64,000 bases of DNA from Nocardia sp. CC227C (GTDB taxonomy: Bacteria; Actinomycetota; Actinomycetes; Mycobacteriales; Mycobacteriaceae). The stretch spans positions 62,001 through 126,000 of the forward strand of contig NZ_JASITE010000006.1 of NCBI RefSeq assembly GCF_030767025.1, given 5' to 3'. The notes under the pieces were generated by a model. It made no database searches, was not told the DNA's origin, and was given only the letters and a program-made list of their open reading frames with translations. Both the position numbers and the translations under genes were made by a program. This document shows positions 55,615 to 64,000 of the stretch, one piece after another (position 1 is the first letter of the stretch; the number at the start of each line of letters is the position of its first letter).

Positions 55615-56462
55615 ACGACGAACCCACCCGCCGCATCGCCCTGGTCGGCATCGACGGCTGCGGCAAATCCTCGGTCCTGGCGCGACTGCGCGAGCTGGCC
55701 CCGCGCGACCGCGGCTTCGCCAGTATGACCTGCCCGGACTTCCACAACACCGCCGACGCGCCACTGCATCGGCTCTCGCGCCAGCTCAAGGCTTTCAGTG
55801 ACGGCAGCGACGAGATCGGCAGCCTGGAGTGCAAGGCCATCGCGCTGTACCTGCAGATGACCCTGTTCGGACCCGTCGAGCGGTTCTTCGTGGACACCTT
55901 CGCGCCGGGCGTGCTGGTGTGCGAGCGGCATCCGCTCGTCGAAACGCTGGTCTACGGACCGTTCTATGTACTGCTCGCCGATCTGGACACCGATCCGCGC
56001 GACCGCGAGGCGCAGGTGCGCGAGGTGCTGGACCGGCACGCACCCGGCACCCTCGACGATATCCGCGAGTGGCACGCCCGTGAGGCGGCTCGGCTCGGCA
56101 CCGACCCCGACATCTGGAACCTGTTGGGCGAGGTGTCGAAACTGGTTCAGCTGGAACCGGATTCGGCGGTGCCGGCGTTCGCGCAGCGGTGCCGCACCAG
56201 CCTGCCGGATGCGGTGCTGTGGCTCGACGTGCCGCCCGAGCAGGCCGCCGCGCGTTGCGCCGCCCGGGTGGGCGAGGGCACGCGGGAATCCCACGAGACC
56301 CCGGAACTGCTGGCGGAACTGCGCAAGGGCTACCAGCGCGCTCAGCAGCTCCTGCCCGCGGCCTTTCCGGGCCTGCGTTTCCACCGCGTCGACACCGCCG
56401 ACGGCGTCGATCTCGAGGAATCGGTACGCGTCTGCGTCGAGGAAGGACGGCTGTTCGCATGA
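55611..56462 (+). CDS. thymidylate-kinase-like P-loop protein 2
   Basis: The 283-residue protein starts with a Walker A motif (VGIDGCGKSSV, Lys19) and has the overall layout of the dTMP kinase family, including WLDVPPEQAAARCAAR near the C-terminus. The usual DR(Y/H) substrate motif is changed to CERHPLVET, and a roughly 60-residue insertion follows it, so the phosphate acceptor is unlikely to be dTMP. GTG at 55611 overlaps the stop of the first kinase-like domain. Two such kinases in a row are unusual. Confidence 0.85.
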   Translation: MNDEPTRRIALVGIDGCGKSSVLARLRELAPRDRGFASMTCPDFHNTADAPLHRLSRQLKAFSDGSDEIGSLECKAIALYLQMTLFGPVERFFVDTFAPGVLVCERHPLVETLVYGPFYVLLADLDTDPRDREAQVREVLDRHAPGTLDDIREWHAREAARLGTDPDIWNLLGEVSKLVQLEPDSAVPAFAQRCRTSLPDAVLWLDVPPEQAAARCAARVGEGTRESHETPELLAELRKGYQRAQQLLPAAFPGLRFHRVDTADGVDLEESVRVCVEEGRLFA

Positions 56463-56704
56463 CATCGACACAGGATTCGGTCGCGGCCCGGGTGCGCGCC
56501 ATCGTGGCCGAGGCGCTCTGGGTGGCGGCCGACGATCTGGAGGGCGGCAAACCGCTCGTCGACTACGGATTGGACTCGCCGACCTCCATCGATCTCACCA
56601 TGCGGCTGGAGGACGCCTTCGGGATCACCATTCCCGATGCCGTGGCGGCCCGGCTGGACACGGTGGACCGCATCGCCGAGCACGTCCGGGAGAGCATCCG
56701 ATGA
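56459..56704 (+). CDS. acyl carrier protein 2
   Basis: The 81-residue carrier protein has the phosphopantetheine site Ser40 in DYGLDSPTSIDLTMRLED. The residue after the modified serine is Pro instead of the usual hydrophobic Leu/Val/Met, a marked deviation in the partner-recognition helix. It overlaps both neighbours by four bases and lies directly before the AMP ligase, its likely loading enzyme. Confidence 0.9.
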   Translation: MTSTQDSVAARVRAIVAEALWVAADDLEGGKPLVDYGLDSPTSIDLTMRLEDAFGITIPDAVAARLDTVDRIAEHVRESIR

Positions 56705-58419
56705 CCCTCACCGCCGCCGCGCCCACCGCGCTGCATCCGCGACATCCGAGTATCGTGCACGCCCTGCTCGACCATCTCGACAGCGACAACCGCACGGCCC
56801 GAGTCGTTTTCGTAGCGACGCCGGGCGAAGCCGAGGTATTGGACTACGCCGCGCTCGCCCGCGCGGCCCGGCGCAGCGCCGCCGCCCTGGCGGAATACGG
56901 TGTGCGCCCGGGCGATCGGGTCGTGCTGTGCCTGCCCACCGGTACCGCGTTCATCACCGCGTTCTTCGGGGCGCAGCTGTTGGGTGCGATTCCGGTGGCG
57001 GTCGCGCCGCCGAGCGGCTTCGGCGGCCGCGGCCTGTTCGTGGACAAGTTCGCCGGGCTGGTCACATATCTGGCTCCCGCCGCGCTGGTGGCCGCGCCCG
57101 ATGTGATCGACGCGCTGGCCGCGCACCGGCCCACCGGGGCGATCGTCGTGAACGGCCCGGACCTGCACGCGCGCGCGGTGACCGCGGGCGCGCCGGAGGC
57201 CGAGCCGCGGCTGCCCGACGGCTCCGATCCGGCGTTCATCCAGTGCACTTCGGGTTCCACCGGCGTCCCGAAGGGCGTCGTGATCACCCACGCCAATCTC
57301 GCCGCCAACTGCGAGCAGATCACCCGGGTGTGCGGACTGGGGCCCGGCGACAACTGGGCCGGTTGGCTGCCGCTCAACCACGATATGGGACTCATCGGCG
57401 GCACCCTGACACCCCTGTTCGCCGGGGCGGGCGCGGTGCTCATGCCGCCCAACCGCTTCCTGCGCGCACCGGCCGAATGGCTGCGCAATGTCAGCGACTA
57501 CGGCGGAACCGTCGCCGCCGCACCGAATTTCGGCTACGGCTATGCCGCGCTGCGGGCGCGCGACGAGGATCTCGACGGCGTCGACCTGTCGCGCTGGCGG
57601 TTCCTGTTCTGCGGGGCGGAGCCGATCCAGGCCGAGACCCTGCGCCTGTTCACCGACCGCTTCGCGGCGTGGGGGCTGCCCTGCGACGCGGTGGTGCCCT
57701 GTTACGGCATGGCCGAGGCGTCGCTGGCGATCACCGTGAACCGGCCGCGTGCGAGACTGCGCGTGGATACCGTCTCCCGGGACCGGCTGGCGACCGAGGC
57801 CCGCGTGGTCGACGTGCCCGCTGACGCCCCGGACGCGGTGCGGGTGGTGGACTGCGGTCCGGCGGTGCCCGGCACCGAGATCCGCATCGTGGACGAGCGT
57901 GGCATGCCCTGCCCCGACAATGTGCTCGGCGCGGTGCAGTTCCGCGGGCCGTCCCGCACGCCGGGCTACTTCGAACTGCCCGACGCCACGGCGGAGTGCG
58001 TGCTCGACGGGGACTGGTGGGACACCGGCGATCTGGGCTACCTGCGCGACGGCGGACTGCGCATCACCGGCCGCCGCAAGGACCTGATCATCATTCGCGG
58101 GGCCAACTACTTCCCGTCCGATTTCGAACAGGCCGCGCAGACCGTGCCCGGTGTCCGGCTGGGCGGGGTGGCGGCGGTCGGATACCGCACGGCCGACGCG
58201 CATTCCGACGGTCTGCACCTGATCGTGGAGACCGAGGTGGACGCCCCCGAACAGGACGCGCTGCGGCTGGCGGTCCGTTCGGCCGTCAGCTCCCGCACCG
58301 GCGTGCTGGCCGACGCCGTGCACCTGGTGCCGCCGCGCGCGCTGCCCAAGACCACCAGCGGCAAGATCCAGCGCGCGGCCGCCCGCGCGCGGTTCGTCGC
58401 CACCGAGGAGGCCCGGTGA
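56701..58419 (+). CDS. fatty-acyl-AMP ligase
   Basis: The 572-residue adenylate-forming enzyme has the core motif CTSGSTGVPKG (from Cys182), LPLNHDMGLIGG, YGMAEASLAI and DTGDLGYLRDGGLRITGRRKD. The C-terminal lysine lies in LPKTTSGKIQR. The combination with RGANYFPSDFE is typical of fatty-acyl-AMP ligases, which activate a free fatty acid and transfer it to an acyl carrier protein instead of CoA. The adjacent ACP2 is the obvious acceptor. Confidence 0.9.
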   Translation: MTLTAAAPTALHPRHPSIVHALLDHLDSDNRTARVVFVATPGEAEVLDYAALARAARRSAAALAEYGVRPGDRVVLCLPTGTAFITAFFGAQLLGAIPVAVAPPSGFGGRGLFVDKFAGLVTYLAPAALVAAPDVIDALAAHRPTGAIVVNGPDLHARAVTAGAPEAEPRLPDGSDPAFIQCTSGSTGVPKGVVITHANLAANCEQITRVCGLGPGDNWAGWLPLNHDMGLIGGTLTPLFAGAGAVLMPPNRFLRAPAEWLRNVSDYGGTVAAAPNFGYGYAALRARDEDLDGVDLSRWRFLFCGAEPIQAETLRLFTDRFAAWGLPCDAVVPCYGMAEASLAITVNRPRARLRVDTVSRDRLATEARVVDVPADAPDAVRVVDCGPAVPGTEIRIVDERGMPCPDNVLGAVQFRGPSRTPGYFELPDATAECVLDGDWWDTGDLGYLRDGGLRITGRRKDLIIIRGANYFPSDFEQAAQTVPGVRLGGVAAVGYRTADAHSDGLHLIVETEVDAPEQDALRLAVRSAVSSRTGVLADAVHLVPPRALPKTTSGKIQRAAARARFVATEEAR

Positions 58420-59792
58420 CCGCGCTGCTCACCCGGGACACCGGCCGCCGCCTGCCCGGACCGTCCTACCGCAATCCGCTGGGCGCGTACCTCGACTACC
58501 GGCGCGATCCGCTCACGCTGTTCTACGAGCAGGCGTACGCGCACGGCGGCAGCGTGCGCATCCGGCTCGCCCACGAGCAGCTGTACCTGCTGGTCGAACC
58601 CGAACACATTCGGCAGGTCATGATGACCAATGCCGACAACTACCGCAAAGGCATCAGCTATACCAGCCTGAACCATCTGCTCGGCCCCGGCCTGCTGGTG
58701 AGCGAGGGCGAACTGTGGCAGCGGCAGCGAGCGCTGATCAAACCGGTCTTCAACCGCCGCCACGTCCTCGACGAGGTGCCGCTCATGGTGGAGTGCGGGC
58801 AGCGCATGACCGCGCGGCTGGACCGCTACGCCGAGACCGGCGAGATCGTGGACCTGGTGCCGGAGGTGCTGGGCTTCGCCGCCGATGTGGTGTGCCGCGC
58901 GGTGCTGGGCGCGGACGTGGACGACGTGCTGCCGCAGATCGAGGACGATGTGCGCCACGGCGTGGACTGGGTCATGCGGCATATGGCGGCACCCGTCCCG
59001 GTGCCGCCGTCGGTGCCCACCCCGGCCAATCGCGCATTCCGGCAGGTGCTTTCGCGGCTGCACCGGGTGGTCGACGAGGTCATCGCCGGGCATCGCACCG
59101 GCGGCGGGTCGGGCAGCCTCCTGGATCGGCTGCTGAGCGCGCGCGACGACGGCGGACACGCCATGGACGACACCCAGCTGCGCCACGAGGTGCTGACCTT
59201 CCTGCTCGCCGGGCACGAGACCACCGGCGGAGCCATCGCCTGGACCGTGTACGAGCTGTGCCGCAATCGCACGGTGCTGCGCGATGTGGTGGACGAGATC
59301 GACGGACGGCTGGCGGGCGGCCCGCCGACCGCCGATGATCTCACCGCGCTCGATCTCACCGGCCGCGCGCTCGACGAGGCCATGCGGCTGCATCCGCCCG
59401 CCTGGGCCTTCAGCCGCACCCCCGTCGCGGCCGACAGCTTCGACCGGTTCGACCTGCCCGCCGGGTCGATCGTCGTGATCAGCCCGTTCGTGAATCAGCG
59501 GCTCCCGCGGTTCTGGACCGCGCCACTGGTATTCGATCCCGACCGCTTCCTCCCGGCCGCGGCCAAGGACCGGTCGCCGTTCCACTACTTCCCGTTCGGC
59601 TGGGGCCCGCACCTGTGCGTGGGCCGACATCTGGCGCTCGTCGAAGCCCGGGCGGGGCTGGCCATGCTGCTGTCCCGCTACGGCATAGAACTCGCGGGCG
59701 GGATGCGCGTGCGGGAGAACCCGCAGATCTCCAATCTCCCCGATCCCGTACTGGTGCGGCTGCGCCGCCGCCCGACCGGAGGTGCCCTGTGA
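58416..59792 (+). CDS. cytochrome P450
   Basis: The 458-residue P450 has AGHETT (265-270) for oxygen activation, the ExxR region (DEAMRLHPPAWAFSRTP) and the haem loop FPFGWGPHLCVG with axial Cys401. It resembles the CYP102/CYP4-like fatty-acid-hydroxylase side of the family in general form, so hydroxylation or desaturation of the acyl chain is likely (inference). GTG at 58416 overlaps the ligase stop. No ferredoxin or reductase gene is present in the visible part. Confidence 0.92.
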   Translation: MTALLTRDTGRRLPGPSYRNPLGAYLDYRRDPLTLFYEQAYAHGGSVRIRLAHEQLYLLVEPEHIRQVMMTNADNYRKGISYTSLNHLLGPGLLVSEGELWQRQRALIKPVFNRRHVLDEVPLMVECGQRMTARLDRYAETGEIVDLVPEVLGFAADVVCRAVLGADVDDVLPQIEDDVRHGVDWVMRHMAAPVPVPPSVPTPANRAFRQVLSRLHRVVDEVIAGHRTGGGSGSLLDRLLSARDDGGHAMDDTQLRHEVLTFLLAGHETTGGAIAWTVYELCRNRTVLRDVVDEIDGRLAGGPPTADDLTALDLTGRALDEAMRLHPPAWAFSRTPVAADSFDRFDLPAGSIVVISPFVNQRLPRFWTAPLVFDPDRFLPAAAKDRSPFHYFPFGWGPHLCVGRHLALVEARAGLAMLLSRYGIELAGGMRVRENPQISNLPDPVLVRLRRRPTGGAL

Positions 59793-62482
59793 CCGCCGCC
59801 GACCTGGCCGCCGTCGCCGACGCGACCGCCGCCGCCCGACTGGACCCGGCCCTCATCGGCCACAAGGCCGCCAAGCTGGCCTGGCTGCACCGGCACGGCT
59901 ATCGGGTGCCGGACTTCTGCGTGCTCACCGCACCGGCCTGCGCCCGCATTCTCGAACCGGTACGCGACGAGCTGGCCGCGCTGCTCGGCGCGCTCGACGC
60001 CGATGATCCGAAGTCGTTGCGCGACACCGCCGATGCCATCGCGGCGCTGGTGACCGCGCTCTCCTTGCCCGATGATCTCGCCACCGAGCTGCACCGGCGA
60101 CTCACCGAGCTCGGCGGGCGGGGCCGGCTGGCGGTGCGGTCGTCGGTGCGGGGCGAGGACTCGGCCACCGACTCCTTCGCCGGACAGCTCGACACCCTGC
60201 TCAATGTCGCGCCCGAGGCGGTACCGGACGCCGTGCTGGCCTGCCTGGCGTCGGCGTACTCGCAGCGCGCGCTGTTCTATCGCGCGCGGCGCGGACTGGG
60301 CAATGCCGTCGCCGCGACCGCCGTCATCGTGCAGACACTGGTCGACAGTGCCACCGCCGGAGTGGTGTTCAGCTGCAATCCGCGCAATGGCGATCCGGGC
60401 GAGGCCGTCGTGTCGGCAGGCCTGGGGCTGGGGGAGGGCGTGGTCTCCGGAACCGTGGACTGCGACACGTATTTCGTGGACACCCGCGCCCGCGCCGTCA
60501 CCGCCCGCGCTGTCGGCGAGAAGACCAGCGCGGTCCTGCCGACCGCCGACGGCACCGCGGTCACCGCCGTGCCACCGGTCACCACCGCGGCCCTCACCGA
60601 CGCCCAGGTGCTCGAACTGACCGGGCTGGCGGTGGAGCTGGCGGAGCGGCTGGACGCACCGCAGGACGTGGAATGGGCCATCGACCGCGCGGGCCGCATC
60701 CACCTGCTGCAAACGCGGCCGGTCACCGCGACCGGCGCGCAGGAGACCATCTTCGACAACGTCAATGTGGCCGAGTCCTATCCGGGCGTCTCCAGTCCGC
60801 TGACCTTCTCCATCGTGCGACTGGCCTACGAGCAGGTCTTCCGGGTCTGCCATCGCGATTTCGGCGCGCGGGCCGAGACCGTGCGCGCCGGCGCGGCCGA
60901 TCTGTACCCGTATCTGGTGGGCACCTGGCACGGCCGGATCTACTACAACATCAGCAACTGGTATCGGCTGTTCCTCCGGATTCCCGGCCTGGACTTCGCC
61001 ATCGAGGGCTGGGAGGCCGCACTCGGCATCGAGAACCGCTACCGGCGGCCCGCACCCGCGGCGGGCGGGTGGGCACGTGCCCGCGCCCTGCTGCTGCGCG
61101 CTCGGGTCGTGCTGATCCTGCTGCTCGGCTGGTTCCGGCTGCCGCGCCGCCTGGCGCACTTCTTCGCTGAACTCGACCGGTTCCGCGCCGATCTCGATCA
61201 CCGCCTCGACCCGGCCACCCCGGAGCGGGAGCGCGCACCGCACGAACTGCTGGCCTGGCTCGACCGCGTGATCAGCGATCTGGTACCCGCCTACGCGGTG
61301 CAGATCTTCAACGACTTCATCGCCCAGCAGCTGTTCCACGCGCTCGGAAAACTGTTGCAGGACAGTGGCGTCGACAATCCCGACACCCTGCGCAACGAGC
61401 TGTTCTGCGGTGAGGAGGGCGTGGACAGCGTCGAACCGGTGCGATCGGCGCTGGCGTTGGCCGCCCGCGCGGCCGCCGATCCCGCCCTGCGCGCGCTGAT
61501 CGACAGCGACCGGGATCCGGCGCGGGTGTGGGCGCGGTTGCAGGACGACGCCCACACCGAGTTCCGGACGGCATACCGCGCGCATCTGGCGGCCTACGGC
61601 GATCGCACCGTGGATGAGCTGAAGCTGGAGACCGACTCGCTGGAACAGCATCCCGAGAAGTTGATTCCGGTGTTGCGCAACTACATTCGCCGCGAAATCG
61701 ACTTCCGGACCATGACGGCCGAGGAGCGCCGCATCCGCCGGGAGGCGGAGGCCCGGCTGCGCCGCGCCCTGCGCGGACGCCCGCTGCGGTGGCTGCTCGT
61801 GCGCCTGGTACTGGCGCAGGCCCGTGCCACGGTGAAGCAGCGCGAGAATATGCGCCTGGGACGCAGCCGCTGCTTCGGCATGGTCAAGCGGGTGTTCCGA
61901 TTGCTGGGGACGCAACTGCACGAGGCCGGGCTGCTCGACGATCCGCGCGACGTCTTCTATCTCACTTACGAGGAGATCGCCGCCCTCACCCGCGGCACCT
62001 CCGTCACCGCCCAGCCGCGCGAACTGGTGGCCGCCCGCAAGCGCGACCACGAGAGCTGGCGGGCGGAGACGGTACCCTCACGCATCGTCACCGCCGGGAT
62101 CGCGGCCGCGCACACGCCCGAACCGGATTTCCTCGCCTTCGACGACGCGGCCGTCCTCACCGGAATCGGCTGTGCGCCCGGCCGCGTGCAGGCACCGGCG
62201 CTGGTACTGCCCGAACCCGACACCGCCGCCGTCACCGACGGCCGGGTGCTGGTGGCCGCCACCACCGATCCGGGCTGGGTGTTCCTCATGGTGGCCGCGG
62301 GCGGATTGGTCAGCGAGAAGGGCAGCCTGCTCTCCCACACCGCCATTATCGGCCGGGAACTCGGCATCCCCACCGTGGTCGGCGTGCCGCAGGCGACCCG
62401 GCGCATCGCCGACGGCGACACCGTGCTGCTCGACGGCCACGCGGGCACCGTCACCCTCATCGCACGAAAGGGTTCCGCATGA
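59789..62482 (+). CDS. PEP-synthase-like ATP-grasp/phosphohistidine enzyme 2
   Basis: The 897-residue protein repeats the architecture of the PEP-synthase-like part of the fusion. It has an N-terminal ATP-binding domain (HKAAKLAWLHRHGYRVPDF, AVRSSVRGEDSATDSFAGQ, DVEWAIDRAGRIHLLQTRPV), a long middle domain rich in Arg and Tyr, and a C-terminal swivelling domain with His850 in SLLSHTAIIGRELGIPT. The PEP/pyruvate barrel is missing. The same layout occurs in rifampicin phosphotransferase and in the prodiginine/tambjamine condensing enzymes (PigC, RedH, TamQ). GTG at 59789 overlaps the P450 stop. Confidence 0.85.
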   Translation: MTAADLAAVADATAAARLDPALIGHKAAKLAWLHRHGYRVPDFCVLTAPACARILEPVRDELAALLGALDADDPKSLRDTADAIAALVTALSLPDDLATELHRRLTELGGRGRLAVRSSVRGEDSATDSFAGQLDTLLNVAPEAVPDAVLACLASAYSQRALFYRARRGLGNAVAATAVIVQTLVDSATAGVVFSCNPRNGDPGEAVVSAGLGLGEGVVSGTVDCDTYFVDTRARAVTARAVGEKTSAVLPTADGTAVTAVPPVTTAALTDAQVLELTGLAVELAERLDAPQDVEWAIDRAGRIHLLQTRPVTATGAQETIFDNVNVAESYPGVSSPLTFSIVRLAYEQVFRVCHRDFGARAETVRAGAADLYPYLVGTWHGRIYYNISNWYRLFLRIPGLDFAIEGWEAALGIENRYRRPAPAAGGWARARALLLRARVVLILLLGWFRLPRRLAHFFAELDRFRADLDHRLDPATPERERAPHELLAWLDRVISDLVPAYAVQIFNDFIAQQLFHALGKLLQDSGVDNPDTLRNELFCGEEGVDSVEPVRSALALAARAAADPALRALIDSDRDPARVWARLQDDAHTEFRTAYRAHLAAYGDRTVDELKLETDSLEQHPEKLIPVLRNYIRREIDFRTMTAEERRIRREAEARLRRALRGRPLRWLLVRLVLAQARATVKQRENMRLGRSRCFGMVKRVFRLLGTQLHEAGLLDDPRDVFYLTYEEIAALTRGTSVTAQPRELVAARKRDHESWRAETVPSRIVTAGIAAAHTPEPDFLAFDDAAVLTGIGCAPGRVQAPALVLPEPDTAAVTDGRVLVAATTDPGWVFLMVAAGGLVSEKGSLLSHTAIIGRELGIPTVVGVPQATRRIADGDTVLLDGHAGTVTLIARKGSA

Positions 62483-63777
62483 CGTCGCTAGACGCGCACG
62501 CCGGACATGCCGAGAACTTCAGCCTGGAGCACTATCTCGACACCGACGCCCACTCCTTCGACCAGCGTTTCGAACACTTCCGCCCCTATGTGGACCGGGT
62601 GCGCGGCATGGGCTTCGTACTGCGCGAGATCACCGGCCCCGCCGGTCCCGTGGTCCGGACGCGGGATCCGGAGACGGGCGACACCCGCGAGGTGATCATG
62701 CTGGGGTCCAACAACTATCTGGGTCTGGCCGACGAACCGGAGATCATCGAGGCCGCGGTGGCCGCCACCCGCAGGTACGGAATCGGCTGCGGCGGACCGC
62801 CATTGCTCAATGGCACCACCTCGCTGCACCTCGAGCTCGAGCAGCGGCTCGCGGCGGTGAAGGGCTGCGAAGCGGCCATGCTGTTCTCCTCCGGATTCGC
62901 CGCCAATGTCGGCTGGGTGACCGGTCTGCTGCGCACGGGCGACATCCTGATCTACGACGAGCAGAATCACGCCAGCCTCTACGACGGCATCCAACTGGGC
63001 CGGGTGCGGTCGATGGCCTTCGACCACAACGACCTCGACCATCTGCGCTACCGGCTCATGCAGGTGCGCTGGCGCAATCCGGGCGCGAATGTGGTGGTCG
63101 CCGTGGAGGGCGTGTACTCCATGGACGGCGATATCGCGCCGCTACCCGAAATCCGCTCGCTCTGTGATGATTTCGGCGCGCTGCTGGCCGTGGACGACGC
63201 GCACGGGACGGGTGTGCTCGGCGCTCGCGGACACGGCGCGGCCGAACACTTCGGGCTCGACGGCGCGGTCGACATCGCCATGGGCACCTTCTCGAAGGTG
63301 TTCGCCACCACCGGCGGATTCGTGGCGGGCAGTACGGCCCTGGTGGATTCGCTGCGCTTCTTCGCCCGCTCCTACATGTTCTCCGCCTCGCTGTCGCCCG
63401 CCGTGGTCGCCTCGGTGCTGGCCGGGATCGACTTCATCGAAGCCCATCCGGAACGGGTGGCGGCCCTGCACGCCAATACCGACTACTTCGCGACGGCGCT
63501 GCGGCGGCGCGGCTTCGCGGTGGACCCGGTGACGGCCATCGTGCCGGTCATCCTGCCCGCCGCGGTACCGGTCGCCGAGGTGGTCGCCGCGCTGCACCGG
63601 GCGGGCGTCTTCGTCAACGGCGTCGAATTCCCGGCGGTGCCCAGGGATCTGCAACGACTGCGGATCTCCATGATGGCCACGCTGAGCACCGAGCACCTGG
63701 ATGTCGCCGTCGACCGCATCGACGCGGTGGCGCGCCGCTTCGGCTTCCACCCCGACCAGATCGGAGGCTCCCGATGA
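62479..63777 (+). CDS. alpha-oxoamine synthase (BioF/SPT/CqsA-like)
   Basis: The 432-residue PLP enzyme has the family signatures LGSNNYLGLADEPEII, the YDEQNHASLYDG loop, VDDAHGTGVLG with the cofactor Asp, and the Schiff-base Lys273 in GTFSKVFATTGGFVAG. Members join an amino acid to an acyl thioester with loss of CO2, as in serine palmitoyltransferase, 8-amino-7-oxononanoate synthase and the oxoamine synthase domain of PigH. Here a carrier-bound acyl chain is the likely donor, giving an alpha-amino ketone. The amino-acid substrate cannot be read from the sequence. Confidence 0.9.
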   Translation: MTSLDAHAGHAENFSLEHYLDTDAHSFDQRFEHFRPYVDRVRGMGFVLREITGPAGPVVRTRDPETGDTREVIMLGSNNYLGLADEPEIIEAAVAATRRYGIGCGGPPLLNGTTSLHLELEQRLAAVKGCEAAMLFSSGFAANVGWVTGLLRTGDILIYDEQNHASLYDGIQLGRVRSMAFDHNDLDHLRYRLMQVRWRNPGANVVVAVEGVYSMDGDIAPLPEIRSLCDDFGALLAVDDAHGTGVLGARGHGAAEHFGLDGAVDIAMGTFSKVFATTGGFVAGSTALVDSLRFFARSYMFSASLSPAVVASVLAGIDFIEAHPERVAALHANTDYFATALRRRGFAVDPVTAIVPVILPAAVPVAEVVAALHRAGVFVNGVEFPAVPRDLQRLRISMMATLSTEHLDVAVDRIDAVARRFGFHPDQIGGSR

Positions 63778-64000
63778 CCGCGGCCCTCATAGCGGCGGGC
63801 GGCACACCCGCCGAACGACTGCTGGTCCTCGCCGCCCTGGCCGCGCCCACCGCCGCCGAGCGCGCCCAGCTGCGCGAACTGGCCCACGGGGAGATGGACT
63901 GGCCGGAGGTGCTGGACCTGGCGCGGCGCAATGCGACCGTGCCGCTGGTGCAGCATCGGCTCACCGCCGAGGGGCTGTTCGACCGAGTGCCGCTGGCGAG
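63774..64000 (+). CDS. nucleotidyltransferase-family protein (5' part)
   Basis: The first 75 codons of a gene cut by the window edge. GEMDWPEVLDLARRNATVPLVQHRLTAEG, following a short helical leader, matches the start of the NTP_transf_5 group (uncharacterised nucleotidyltransferases in surface-polymer and biosynthetic clusters). The catalytic GSxxD region lies beyond the edge. ATG at 63774 overlaps the oxoamine synthase stop, so it belongs to the same operon. Confidence 0.6.
   Translation, partial: MTAALIAAGGTPAERLLVLAALAAPTAAERAQLRELAHGEMDWPEVLDLARRNATVPLVQHRLTAEGLFDRVPLA

Noticed and set aside
49532..64000. Assignment of the cluster as a prodiginine or tambjamine locus
   Set aside because: Condensing-enzyme-like, reductase/aminotransferase and oxoamine synthase genes fit, but the visible part lacks the prolyl-AMP ligase, prolyl-carrier oxidase and other pyrrole-forming genes.
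1..64000. CRISPR arrays, insertion sequences or prophage
   Set aside because: No regularly spaced repeats, transposases, terminal inverted repeats or phage structural genes were found.

Overview
The window looks like a chromosome segment of a high-GC actinobacterium, most probably Nocardia or a close mycolic-acid-producing relative. The reasons are strong G/C bias at third codon positions, the complete nuo operon with a receiver-only response regulator next to it (the arrangement known from mycobacteria), an LGFP-repeat lipoprotein, a class A beta-lactamase, a SigG-type sigma factor and an initiator tRNA without encoded CCA. The genus is an inference.

Layout. (1) 119-16000, minus strand: nuoA to nuoN, tightly overlapped, with nuoH and nuoI joined in one reading frame. 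(2) 16384-19260: response regulator, CBS protein, a 38-residue peptide gene, a MarR/membrane-protein pair and a broken dienelactone hydrolase. (3) 19262-22303, minus: a vWA / PP2C / kinase triad of the TerY-P type. (4) 22396-27594: quinone reductase with XRE regulator, beta-lactamase-fold hydrolase with LysR regulator, a small secreted protein and a class A beta-lactamase. (5) 27688-32917: a glycine betaine operon (BCCT transporter, betaine aldehyde dehydrogenase, choline oxidase). (6) 33120-43400: LGFP lipoprotein, flotillin/NfeD pair, CPBP membrane protein, cold shock protein, mannitol-type PTS with divergent Zn dehydrogenase and DeoR regulator, Uma2 protein, secreted histidine phosphatase, ferritin-like protein. 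(7) 43596-49045: small peptide gene, tRNA-fMet, MarR, methyltransferase, NmrA-like reductase, SnoaL protein, SigG-like sigma factor, SMP-30-like secreted protein.

(8) 49532 to the right edge, plus strand: an apparently uncharacterised lipid-type biosynthetic operon. It holds two acyl carrier proteins, a fatty-acyl-AMP ligase, a class III aminotransferase joined to an acyl-ACP-reductase-like domain, two PEP-synthase-like (ATP-grasp plus swivelling-His) proteins, two thymidylate-kinase-like proteins, a P450, an alpha-oxoamine synthase and the start of a nucleotidyltransferase. From the second gene on, all junctions are 4-base stop/start overlaps. Aminotransferase, reductase, first PEP-synthase-like protein and first kinase share one uninterrupted 1944-codon frame that still carries Shine-Dalgarno/ATG signals at two domain borders. 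The enzymes suggest that a carrier-bound acyl chain is activated, reduced to an aldehyde, transaminated to an amine, condensed with an amino acid by the oxoamine synthase, and joined or phosphorylated by the PEP-synthase-like enzymes. The logic resembles tambjamine/prodiginine pathways, but no pyrrole-forming genes are visible in the window.
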